The notes under the pieces were generated by a model. It made no database searches. It was not told the origin of the DNA and saw only the letters and a list, made by a program, of their open reading frames with translations. From Populus alba (lineage: Eukaryota > Streptophyta > Magnoliopsida > Malpighiales > Salicaceae), in the NCBI RefSeq assembly GCF_005239225.2, contig NC_133302.1, positions 16,843,357-16,907,356 on the forward strand: a DNA stretch of 64,000 nucleotides, given 5' to 3'. The translations under genes and the position numbers were made by a program. Below, in pieces: positions 33,601 through 44,450 of this stretch (position 1 is the first letter of the stretch; each line of letters opens with the position of its first letter).

Positions 33601-34195
33601 ACCCCCAAGTCTCACATATTATATCCCCGGGTCAGCAAAAAATCATGCAGTAGAGGAACAGTTACAAAACAGAACAGGACAAATTGCAGAGATAAAACAC
33701 AATCTAGCTAGAGCTCAGGAGAGGCAAAAGAAACAAGCAAATAAAGGCAGAAAAGAGACCTGGTTCAGAGAAGGGGAATGGGTTTACCTCCGACTCCAGC
33801 CATCCAGACAGTCCAGCATGCCAAAAAACAAAAACAGGAAGTTAGCATATAAGTATTTCGAGCCATTCAAAATTATAAAGAAGATAGGAGAGGTAGCTTA
33901 CCAGTTAGATCTCCCCAGGGAAGCCCGCATCCACAGCACGTTCCATGTATCACTGTTGAAGAAATGGGTGGGAAAGGGAACCATCCCCGAACCGAAGCTA
34001 CCCACCCCCGAGACCTAGAGGAACCCTCAACCAGAACCAGCAGAGGTTCTTGACCGAAGGAGCCAAACCTCACAGGGGAAGAAAATGGAAGAAGTACTGC
34101 TGAGATAGGAAGGACAGCCCAAGGAGGACGTCGTTTGGGTCGGTGAAAAATGGTTAAAAGAGTCTTACCCTCACCTTGAGGGCAAGGTTTTTTAA
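30685..34195 (+). pseudogene. Gypsy protease, reverse transcriptase, RNase H, integrase and chromodomain-like end
   Basis: Zinc knuckle CFKCDSKWGPGHRC and protease ALIDTGSTHNFI come first. Reverse transcriptase runs from about 31450 (ISVRPYRYPYYQKNEIEKL to FFDDILVYS). RNase H starts near 32355 (FVIECDASGTGLGAVL). Integrase follows with its HHCC finger (ending QCEVCQRAK) and D, D, E in SMDFIEGL, SDKDPTF and DGQTEATNK. The end is chromodomain-like. Lesions: TAG at 31381, a frameshift near 31650, TAA near 31758, TAG near 32229, a short deletion near 32355, TAG near 34016 and TAG in place of a Trp codon near 34107. Confidence 0.9.
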
Positions 34196-34207
34196 AGAGG
34201 GAAGGAG

Positions 34208-34335
34208 TTGTAACAGTCCGGCCGCGTCTAAAGAACACGATCAAGTGAAGCCAGGGAAGAAATGAAAGAGATGTCTTGAAGAAGACTCACCTGCAGCAAA
34301 GAATTAAAGATAGTAAGTGTATGGTCGTGATTAAG
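34208..34335 (+). repeat. Truncated Gypsy 3' LTR
   Basis: Matches the first 128 bp of LTR copies A-C up to GTCGTGATTAAG, then switches abruptly to unrelated sequence. The rest of the LTR and the right target site are gone. Confidence 0.88.
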
Positions 34336-35254
34336 AATTTCAAAAACATTCTTAATCAAACACATTAAATTACTTTTTGTTCAACCTCAATTTCAACTAT
34401 ACTTTTAACCAAACACTTAATTTTTCAAACCAACTTCAACTAATAATACTTTTTATAAAATAATTATTTTCAAATCACACCATAACAGCTACCGCAATAC
34501 CAAACACGTTTACCCTTAAACCAAACAGCAATACCAAACATGCTTACCCGTAAACCAAACAGCACGGCTGGGACCCGTGTGTGTGCCAGTCCTCAGTACC
34601 ACTCTGAGGCGGCTAGCGAAATTATAATTTGCCGTGTGGAAAATCATGCCATTTGACTCTGACGCGGCTAACGAAACTACCACTCAAAACTCTGCTAGTA
34701 ATATGAAATATTACCTCTGCTAACCTTTCCGATTGCTGCAATTTGATCATTAAAGTCACCAAGTAGGCGGACTCCGACCACCTGATAAACACCACAGAGT
34801 GGTAACCTTTGCCATTGTTGCTACTGATTCCATGCATGTAGTCTTTTTTGTTTTCATCTTTTCAGCAACAATATTAATTGTTACATGACAGCAACTTTAA
34901 CACTATATGAGTTTGATAAGTTTGTTTCATGAACATATTAATTCTTCCATCTGTAATTCTTTTTGCTCAGCTAGTGACTGTTCGTGCAATGAAAGTAATA
35001 GCAAGCTAGCATTGGTAGCAAGGGACGAGTGATCAAATCAAGATAGATCATATCAAATTAAGCTAGTATATATCCATCGTTAAGAGTTTAAGGAATTTTC
35101 TGATAAATATATGTTCTGTGGGTTCTTGTACTCTTAGACTTCAATTTCTCTTAATGAATGTTCAGCTGCTGAAGTGGGTGCTCTTTCTATGTCTTTAGGA
35201 GAAAAGGAGAGCACTTATTGATTCCGATTCTTAGTGATTCTGTAACTATCTGAT
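34336..35254 (+). promoter_or_regulatory. TNL-4 upstream region
   Basis: 34336-34620 is spacer with CCAAACA-type repeats. From about 34630 it is related to the TNL-2 upstream region, and from about 34900 also to TNL-1 and TNL-5 (AGTTTGATAAGTTTGTTTCATG, GCTCAGCTAGTGACTG, AGGAGAAAAGGAGAGCACTTATTG). The tandem W-box repeat seen before TNL-1 and TNL-5 is absent here. No single core-promoter element is certain. Confidence 0.45.
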
Positions 35255-38200
35255 ATGGCATCTTCATCTGCTGTTGCTCAAAAATGGAAGTATGACGTGT
35301 TTCTTAGTTTCAGAGGTAAGGATACGCGAGATAATTTTATCAGCCATCTCTATGATGCTCTGTGTCGTAAACAAATCAAGACCTTCATAGACGACAAACT
35401 TGAAAGGGGAGAAGAAATTACGGGTGCACTTTTGAGAACAATTGAAGAATCGAGAATTTCAGTGATAATATTCTCAAGAAACTATGCATCTTCTCCATGG
35501 TGTGTGGATGAACTAGTGAAGATACTTGAATGCAAGAAGGCATACGGGCAGATTGTTTTACCAGTTTTCTATCATGTGGACCCGTCCGATGTTGACGAAC
35601 AGACAGGGAGTTTTGGGAATGCGTTTGCTGAGCTTGAAAGAAATTTTAAGCAGAAGATGGACAAGGTTCCAAGGTGGAGAGCTGACTTAACAAGTGCTGC
35701 CAATATATCCGGATGGGATTCACAGGTTACTAGGTAACTATAGATTCTCATCTTCAACCTTTTTTTTCTGGAATTATAGCAATTAAAATTTATTTATAGC
35801 AATTAAAATTTCTTGAAGTTGATAATCATATTTTTGGATTCAGAAGCATATGTTTTGAGCTTTATAATATGTTATGTGACTTCTAAATGTTACCAAATGA
35901 GCAGTTTAAAGTATAGTTTTTCCATGCATCTGTAAATTTAGAAAAAGAATTACTTGCAAGTGATTGGGATTAGATTTCACATGTATGTGGTGTTATAATG
36001 TATGGCAATTGGAATCCGTCACACAAGTTGTACTATTTGACATATCTGTTCGCCTCCATGTTGGCAGGCCTGAGTCGAGACTCGTGGAACAAATTGTACT
36101 TCATATTTTGAAGAAATTGAATTATGCATCCTCAAGTGATTTGAAGGGCCTGGTTGGAATGGATTCACGTATGAAGCAAATCGAAGCCTTATTATGCACA
36201 CAGTTACCGGAGGTTTGTTTTGTAGGAATTTGGGGCATGGGTGGTACTGGTAAGACAACCATTGCTGGAGAGATTTTCAACAAGATCGCAGGGGAATATG
36301 AAGGTCAGTATTTTCTTGCAAATGTGAGGGAGGAATCAGAAAACAAAGGAGGATTATTTCGTATGCGAGATGAACTTTTCTCTAAAATAACAGAGGAAGA
36401 AAATCTACATATTCGCACTCCACGTATTGGACACCCTTTCATTAAAGACAGGATCTGCCGTAAAAAGATTCTGATTGTTTTCGATGATGTGAATGATGTG
36501 GATCAAATTGAAATGTTACTTGGAGGATGTGATTTTGGTCCAGGAAGTAGAATTATCCTAACATCTAGAGATAAACAGGTCCTTAAGAAATATGCAGACA
36601 AAATATTTGAGGTTGAGGGACTGAATTACCGGGAAGCCCTTCATCTATTTAGTTTGCATGCATTTAAGGATAACCAGCTCCCATACAATTATATGGAGCT
36701 GTCTGTGAGGGCAATAAATTACGCTAAAGGGAATCCATTAGCACTTAAAGTCTTAGGTTCCTTTCTATTTGGCAGAACGACAAAAGAATGGGAAAGTGCA
36801 TTGAACAAGGATGAAAAACTAACTCGGCAAAAAGTTCATAGTGTGTTGAGAATAAGTTATGAAGCACTTGAGAGTGAAGAGAAGAGTATATTTCTCGACA
36901 TTGCATGTTTCTTTAGAGGGCATCGAGTTGATTTTGTAAAGCGGATACTAGATGGCTGCGGTTTCAAAACAGATATTGGATTCAGTGTTCTCATTGACAG
37001 GTGTCTCATTAAAATTTCAGATGACAAGGTTGAAATGCATGATCTTTTGCAAGAAATGGCCCATGACGTTGTTCGTAAAGAATCTCTTGATGAGCTAGGA
37101 AGACAGAGCAGATTGTGGAATCCAAAAGATGCATATCAAGTGTTGACCAATAATCTGGTGAGATTCATATACCCCAAAGTTTTCTCTTTCCTATGCAATG
37201 CAATATGGTTGTACTTGTAAGTTTAAAATATTACTTAAACTTTGCTTCTCCTTTACTGGTTTTCAGGGAACTGGAAAAGTTGAAGGGATATTCTTGGATG
37301 TTTCAAAACTAAGAACTGAAAACGTTGAAGGGATGTTCTTGAATGTTTCAGAAATAAGAGAAATAGAGTTGAGTTCTACAGCCTTCGCAAGGTTGTATAA
37401 TCTTAGACTGCTAAAAATTTATAATTCTGTAGCTGGAGATAAATGCACAGTGCACCTTCCTAGTGGCCTCGAGTCTCTTTCTCATGAGTTGAGGTATCTC
37501 CATTGGGATGGATACCCTTTGACATCTTTGCCTTGCAATTTTCGTCCACAGAACCTTGTTGAACTTAACCTATCATCTAGCAAGGTTAAGCAACTGTGGA
37601 GAGGAGACCAGGTATTTTAAAAGAACTCTATGCATGCATAGTTCTTTCTTTGAAATTAAGTGTGGTATGAAGTGTAATTTCTTTCTGTTGATTTCATTTT
37701 GCTTCAGAATCTCGTCAATTTAAAAGATGTCAACCTCAGCAATTGTGAGCACATAACTTCCCTGCCAGACCTTTCAAAGGCCAGAAACCTTGAGAGATTG
37801 AATCTTCAATACTGTACAAGTTTGGTTAAGGTTCCTTCATCTATAGAGCATCTGGACAAGCTTAATGATTTAGATTTGAGAGGCTGCACAAGCCTAATCA
37901 ATCTGCCCAATAGAATTAATTCAAGATGTCTGAAGAGTCTTAACCTTTTTGGTTGTTCAAATCTCAAGAAGTGCCCAGAGACTGCAAGGAAACTGACATA
38001 TTTAAATTTAAATGAGACTGCTGTTGAAGAGCTTCCCCAATCAATTGGGGAACAAAGTGGACTTGTTGCGTTGAATTTGAAAAACTGCAAACTCCTGGTG
38101 AATATTCCAGAAAACATATATTTGTTGAAATCTCTTCTAATCGTGGACATCTCTGGCTGCTCATCTATCAGCAGGGTTCCTGACTTTTCGAGGAATATTA

Positions 38201-40380
38201 GATACTTGTACTTGAATGGAACTGCAATAGAAGAACTGCCATCTTCAATTGGTGATCTAAGGGAACTCATTTATTTAGATCTTTCTGGTTGCTCAAGTAT
38301 CACGGAGTTTCCAATGGTTTCAAATAATATAAAGGAGTTGTATTTAGATGGGACAGCAATAAGAGAGATTCCCTCTTCAATTGAATGTTTGTGTGAACTT
38401 GCTGAATTGCACCTGCAAAACTGCAAACAATTTGAGATTCTTCCAAGCAGCATCTGTAAGTTGAGAAAACTACAAAGGCTTAATCTCTCAGGTTGCCTCC
38501 AATTTAGGGATTTTCCAGAAGTTTTGGAGCCGATGTATTGTTTGAGATATCTCTATTTAGAACAAACACGCATAACAGAGTTGCCTTCACCGATTGGAAA
38601 TCTGAAGGGACTTGCCTGCTTGGAAGTGGGAAACTGCAAATATCTAAATGACATCGAATGTTTTGTTGACTTCACCGTGTATTTATATTGTCTGCGTAAG
38701 CTAAATCTAGATGGTTGCCATATATCGGTAGTGCCAAACAGTCTTGGTTTTCTATCGTCACTGGAAGTGTTAGATCTAAGTGGAAACAATTTTAGTACTA
38801 TTCCTTTAAGCATCAATCAACTCTTGGAGTTGCAATATCTAGGATTAAGGAATTGCAAGAGACTTCAATCATTACCGGAGCTTCCACCACGGCTATTAAA
38901 GTTGGATGCAGACAATTGCGAGAGTTTGAATTATCTAGAATCAAGCTCATCAACTGTAGTTAAGGGGAACATTTTTGAATTCATTTTCACTAATTGCTTG
39001 AGCTTATGTAGGATCAATCAAATCATGCCGTACTCATTAATGAAATTTCGACTTTATACCAAAAGGCTCCATCAGGTCTGTCTCTCAAATCTCTGATATA
39101 CATCTTCTTTTTTCTCTATTTGTCACATTTCATTTTAAAAAGATGCTATTTGAATTGTGTTAGCAGCTACCCGATGTTCCAGAAGGGGCATGTAGTTTTT
39201 TCCTCCCTGGAGGTGTCTCTCCACAGTGGCTTAGCCATCAAAGTTGGGGATCTACAATAACATGCCAGCTGTCTTCACATTGGGCTAATAACAAGTTCTT
39301 GGGTTTCTCTCTTTGCGCTGTCATTGCATTTCATTCTTTCGGCCATAGTTTGCAAGTTAAATGCACATATCACTTCAGCAATGAGCACGGTGATAACCAT
39401 GATCTCTATTGCTATCTCCATGGTTGGTATGATGAGAAGCACATTGACTCGGATCACATACTCATGGGATTTGATCCTTGCCTGGTTGCTAAAGACGATT
39501 GTATGTTTAGTGAATACAGTGAGGTCTCAGTTGAATTCCAACTAGAAGATATGAATGGCAATCTCTTACCATTGGATCTTTGTCAAGTACATGAGTGTGG
39601 GGTCCGCCTACTGTATGAAGATGAGATACATTGCATCGACTATTATTGTGATGCATTGGAAGCAATGTTCCAAGGCAAGAGAGCATGGTTCCAAGGCAAG
39701 AGAGCAAGGTTCCAAGGCATGAGTTGGGAGGATTATTCTGTCATACGTAGGACCTATGAATTCTTGGTGAGATCCTTATTGGATTTTCAACTTTATTTCG
39801 AAGAGTTATACCGTATGTTTCTTTTCTTCTCTATTTGTCATGTCTCAATTTTAAAAAGATGCTATTGAAATTGTGTTAACAGGAGGAGCCCGATGTTTCA
39901 AAAGGGGTATCTAGTTTCTGCCTCTGTGGAGATGTAACTCCAGAGTGGTTTAGCCATCAAAGTTGGGGATCAACAGTAACATGCCAGCTATCTTCACATT
40001 GGGCTAATAGTGAGTTCTTGGGTTTCTCTCTTTGCGCTATCATTGCATTTTATTATTTCAAACATAGTTTGCAAGTTAAATGCACATATCACTTCCGCAA
40101 TAAGCACGGTGATAGCCATGATCTCTATTGCTATCTCCATGGTTGGAATGATGAGAGGCGCATCTGCTCAGAGCACATATTTGTGGGATTTGATCCCTGT
40201 CTAGTTGTCAAAGAAAATGATATATTTAGTAAATATAATGAGGTCTCAATTGAATTCCAACCGGAAGATATGAACGGCATTCTCTTAGCATTAGATATTT
40301 GTCTAGTACGCAAGTGTGGGGTTCGTCTACTTGATGCCAAAGATAAACATGGATTGGAAACAAGGTTGCAAGCCCAATGA
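35255..40380 (+). CDS. TNL-4: intact TIR-NB-LRR receptor with two C-JID exons
   Basis: Predicted intracellular immune receptor of about 1,459 residues. Exons: 35255-35733 TIR; 36068-37157 NB-ARC; 37267-37611; 37708-39075 LRR; 39167-39766 first C-JID; 39883-40380 second C-JID and TGA stop. The TIR keeps [13 protein letters not shown] and WCVDEL. The NB-ARC has P-loop GMGGTGKTT (about residue 216), [26 protein letters not shown] and MHD (about 483). Exon 3 is 45 bp longer than in paralogues, from an in-frame duplication ([20 protein letters not shown]). Exon 4 lacks one 24-residue LRR present in TNL-1 and TNL-5. Exon 5's donor is uncertain: GTGAGA at 39767 keeps phase 0, while a GTATGT at 39813 would not. 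The last exon stops early in the FQAKRA tail (LQAQ). Exon 2 is nearly identical to that of TNL-5. Confidence 0.9.
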
Positions 40381-41810
40381 ACAAGGTTGTCATACCTTAG
40401 AGCAACGATGGAAGCCTAGAGAACAATGTTCCAAGCCCATAGAGAAACGAGAAGGTATATTTAATGTAACACTTGGTTTCACAGTAGAAATAATTTAATA
40501 ATTATTTTGACAAGGATATAGTGGGGTGAATTGCTGTCGGATCCAAAAAAAATTGTAGATGACAAGGATATTATTCTCTTATTTATTTTTATCAGCGATG
40601 GTGTTAATTTCATGTACCAATCAAAGATTAATGTATTCTTCTTCCCCTTTTGCATAATTTAACAAACCTACTTATCTTTGAGTGCAAGTACATATCTTTT
40701 AGAGAAAACTTTAGTATATTATTGTTGTTGTTAAAATTTAGACCTTGTAGTTTAGCAAAATTAATAATTTTTACTAGAATTGATAAAGGCTAATTAAGTC
40801 ATTTGGTAACGAAATATACCTTCTTTTCTCATTTGTTTTTTTTTTTTTCATCCTATGTACTTAAATTTTTATTTTTATTAAAAAAGAAGAAGATATGAAC
40901 TTAATAAAATAAGATTATGTTAATTATAGATTTAAAATCATAGGGATTGAATAATTATATTTTAATATGACGACAGGCTTTTATTTTCTTGCAAGCATTT
41001 TTTTTTTAATTTTTTTATTTTAATATTGTACTTTTCAATGTTAGCATAGAATGGAAATACCTTCATTATACTAATATTTATCTACGTTTTCAAATATATT
41101 TATTATGTATTTCCTTGATATCTTTTTTTTTAATATATCATTTTAACAAGTTATAATTAACTATCATGTTATTATTAGTAGTAGCTGCTACTAATACTAA
41201 ACTGAGTTATAATAATTTTTTGAACTCTATTTCGGATGAAGATTTCGTAAGGCCCCATCTCCTAATCTTTTCCGTTCTCGACACTTGTATAGTTATTGCA
41301 GTTAAAAATAAATAAAAAATAATAATTTTAATTATAATTCTAAAAAAATGTGTTTGATTAAAATTATTATAAAATGATTTTATAATAAAATAAATGAAAA
41401 ATAAATTTTTATAAATGAAATTGAGTGTAAATGTAGAGATTATTTGTCTAACTAAATTTTTTTTTTATTTATAAATGGAAAAAAAAAAGTTATCAAAACA
41501 CTAAAAGATCTCCGAATAAAACAAAGAGAGAGAGATGGGTTTGTAGTTTTTCAAGCAAGTTATTGTTCTTTACTCTCTTAGAACTATACTTTTTGGAAAC
41601 CTATCTATATATCCTCTTTTTCTCTATTGTACTTTAAAGATCTTTAATGATATGTTATTGAAATATTAACTTATCTCGTACATATTTATATTTTACTATT
41701 TTTTTAAAGAAATATATAAACAAATAATGAGTATCTGAATTAAGCACAACTAATCCTTTCTAAAAATAATAAATTATCGATTATGTGTAATTTAGAAGGA
41801 TAATAACTGT
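40381..41810. other. TNL-4 3' flank and A+T-rich spacer
   Basis: 40450-40740 resembles the 3' flanks of TNL-1, TNL-2 and TNL-5 (TTTCACAGTAGAAATAATTTAATAATTATTTTGA, shown here only in outline by its ends TTTCACAGTAG and AATTATTTTG). The remainder is A+T-rich with homopolymer runs and no supported gene. Confidence 0.5.
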
Positions 41811-41962
41811 TGTAACCTAATTTTTTATTCACTAAGATTTTTTTTAATGTTATTTTATTTCCATTATTATTCATAAAAATCCAAAAAAATTAAGAAAAAA
41901 ATTTAAAATTCAAAATATATTTTTTTCGAGTCAACCGCATCTTTCCATAAAAACTAATTTTG

Positions 41963-42386
41963 CCGGGTCAATACGGATCAAACCATGTTGACCAGGGTAA
42001 AAAATGAGTTTTCATGACATTTCGGGTCAAAATCGTTATTTTCGGTCAAAACCGTCATTTTTCATAATAACCTATTTCACCGGGTCAAACAATGTCGATC
42101 AGGATTAAAAAAAATGAGTTTTCATGACGTTTCGGGTCAAAACCGTCATTTTTTGTCAAAACCGTCATTTTTAATCAAACCCGAGTCCACTGGGTCAATA
42201 CGGATCAAACCATGTTGACCAGGGTAAAAAAATGAGTTTTCATGACATTTCGGGTCAAAACCATCATTTTTTATCAAAATCGAGTCCACCGGGTCAATAC
42301 GGATCAAACCATGTCTACTAGGGTAAAAAATGAGTTTTCATGACATTTCAGGTCAAAACCGTCATTTTCAGTCAAAACCCGGTTCA
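41963..42386 (+). repeat. Four tandem ~100-117 bp units inside the LTR
   Basis: Units start at 41963, 42080, 42190 and 42289. Each contains GGGTCAA, ATGAGTTTTCATGAC, TTTC(G/A)GGTCAAAA and GTCAAAACC-type blocks. Confidence 0.85.
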
Positions 42387-43740
42387 CCGGGTTGATACCC
42401 ATCAAATGTTTTTTTTGTGTTCCAATATAATTTTTTTTTTGGTAATTAATTTTCTTCTTTTTTTTGCGGTTGAAATGAGCTTTTTCTAATACTGATTTAA
42501 GTTTTTTTAGTTTTACCCATATAAATATTTATTATTATATATGATAAAACAAATTTAATAATTCAGCAGCGGTGCATTTTTTCATGTTAAATAAATTTGT
42601 TGTCCCCTACTTATTGGCTATAAATAGCCACGACAGCAGAAGAAAATGGGGGGAGAAAAAAAGAAAGAAAGAAAGAAAAGAGAGTATACTATTTGAATTT
42701 TTTTTAGTTATTCTTCATGCGAGTAAGATATTGTTTTTTTTTTTAAAACAATTTGAAAAATATCAAAAATATTCTAACCATTCGATTTAATAGTGTTAGT
42801 TCTGGACCTTTGATTTAATATGATACAATAGGGCTTATCACACTAGATTAAAACTCAAATCCATCTCAGCCTTTGAAATAATCTGCCCTTTGATCCCGTT
42901 GTGCCACGTCACCCAGTGTACCGAGCTTTCGGTGCGCCACGCCACGCCAGATCAAAGATCAGCTCATCCGGACCGTCCGATCAACTTGCAGATCCAACCA
43001 ATCACAGCCGAAGGATTGATTCATCCGCGATCCAACGGCTCAGAACCTTCATCCGTACGGGTACACCATATACGCGTTCGCACCGTAGTACAATCTCGAA
43101 GTCTCTCCTCTCGCCGACGACTCCCTCTCTCTCATCCTATCTCCCATTTCCGGCCCTCTCAAGCCTTCGAACCATTACAGAACGGTTAATAGCCTCCTAT
43201 CAAGCAAACCCCTGGCCGTTTTCAGCGTTTTTGCCTCCTCATCTGGCCGGAAAAAGGTCGCGATCTTCGTCGGCCACTGAAGCTTCAAACCGACGATTCT
43301 CCCTTGTCAGCCATCAACGGCTGTTGAGACCACCTTCATCAGAATCCTCTCCCTCAGATCTACCAGAATCTCGTTGCCTAGAAATCTCGCCAGAAAATTT
43401 CACCGCCTCCAACAGTAACAGCGCGTGAGCCACACGCGCCACCAGGGGCAATTTCGTAATTTTTTGAGAAATTCAAGGGAATTTCAGTCTTTTTATCTAT
43501 ATAGGGGCACTCGGGTAATTTTTTGGAGATTCCTAACAGTTTTTATTTTATTTTTATATTCAAGTATTTATAAATTTTCTTGCATGTTGTAAAAAAAAAA
43601 AAAAGTATAAAAGGAATAACGACGCGGGTCCAACACCCATCTTATCATGTTATCGTTCGTGGATCCAAAGCCCAATTCTCAAATATGGTCATACCCATTT
43701 CTCAACGATATCAAAATATTTTTTGTTTTATAAACAAATA

Positions 43741-44130
43741 TTGTTTGTCGACATGTCTCTTTTTATAGAAAAGGACTGATGTCAAAAGTTTAAATACCAA
43801 ATATGGATTATGTCCATAATTTTTTTGGTAACTCAGACGTACTTCTTCTTTTTAAGGTAAAACGTCAATATTTTAGACGAGTCGCCTATTTTTAGGAACT
43901 GATGTCATCCATTTTTTTGACGCATCTCCTACGAACGTTGTTTGTCGACACGTCTCTTTTTACAGAAAAGGACAGATATCAAGGGTATTTAAATACCAAA
44001 TATGGATTATGTCCATAATTTCTTTTTGGTAACTCAGACGTAATTCTCCTTTTTAGGGTTAAATGTCGGTATTTTAGACGAGACTCCTATTTTTAGGGAC
44101 TAATGTCATTTTTAATGTGTCTCCTATTTT
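43741..44130 (+). repeat. Two tandem ~197-bp units inside the LTR
   Basis: 43741-43937 and 43938-about 44130 both run from TTGTTTGTCGACA through AAATACCAAATATGGATTAT and AACTCAGACGTA to TTTTAGACGAG. Confidence 0.85.
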
Positions 44131-44450
44131 TAGGGACCGACGTTAACCATTAAAAAAAAAATTGCAAATAAGCCCAAAATATAATAGTATTTGAATTAAA
44201 TAAAAAAAACACACAAGTAAGGGTAACCTTTCTTTTGAAAGGATGTTTTAAGGGTGGTGTCTACCTTTCCATAATCATAACTAACCCAGTACCTGAATTT
44301 CTGGGACCAGTGTCTAATTTGGGATTTCTAGTTCCCTCATATTACTAGATGACGACTCCAATAAAATCTTTATTTTCCCCAATAAAAAAAATCTTTTTGT
44401 AAAATAAACAAAAAAGTGAAGCCGTCGCCCGACGTCGTGTATCGATAATA

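Larger units (their letters stand above)
29187..34335 (+). mobile_element. Ty3/Gypsy chromovirus-type retrotransposon, decayed and 3'-truncated
   Basis: 5' LTR copy C (29187-29805) is followed at once by primer site TGGTATCAGAGC (29806-29817), then gag, protease, reverse transcriptase, RNase H, integrase, a chromodomain-like end, the purine tract, and a 3' LTR that begins at 34208. That LTR breaks off after 128 bp at 34335. Integrase after reverse transcriptase defines Ty3/Gypsy. Many stops and frame breaks show that it is inactive. Confidence 0.92.
41811..44450 (+). mobile_element. Second Tat/Ogre-like Gypsy LTR and leader (remnant)
   Basis: Starts TGTAACCTAATTTTT. A TATA box (GGCTATAAATAGCC) lies near 42618. 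It ends at ATTACTAG before ATGACGACTCC (44348), paralleling the primer-site region of the element at 15586-18067. A leader with GCCGTCGCCCGACGTCG follows. The long frames at 42890-43428 are C-rich, serine/proline/arginine-rich LTR sequence, not genes. No internal domains or second LTR are visible. The family is inferred. Confidence 0.5.

Noticed and set aside
42890..43428. 99- and 175-residue overlapping frames
   Set aside because: Two overlapping frames in a C-rich part of a Tat/Ogre-like LTR. Composition, not coding selection, explains them.
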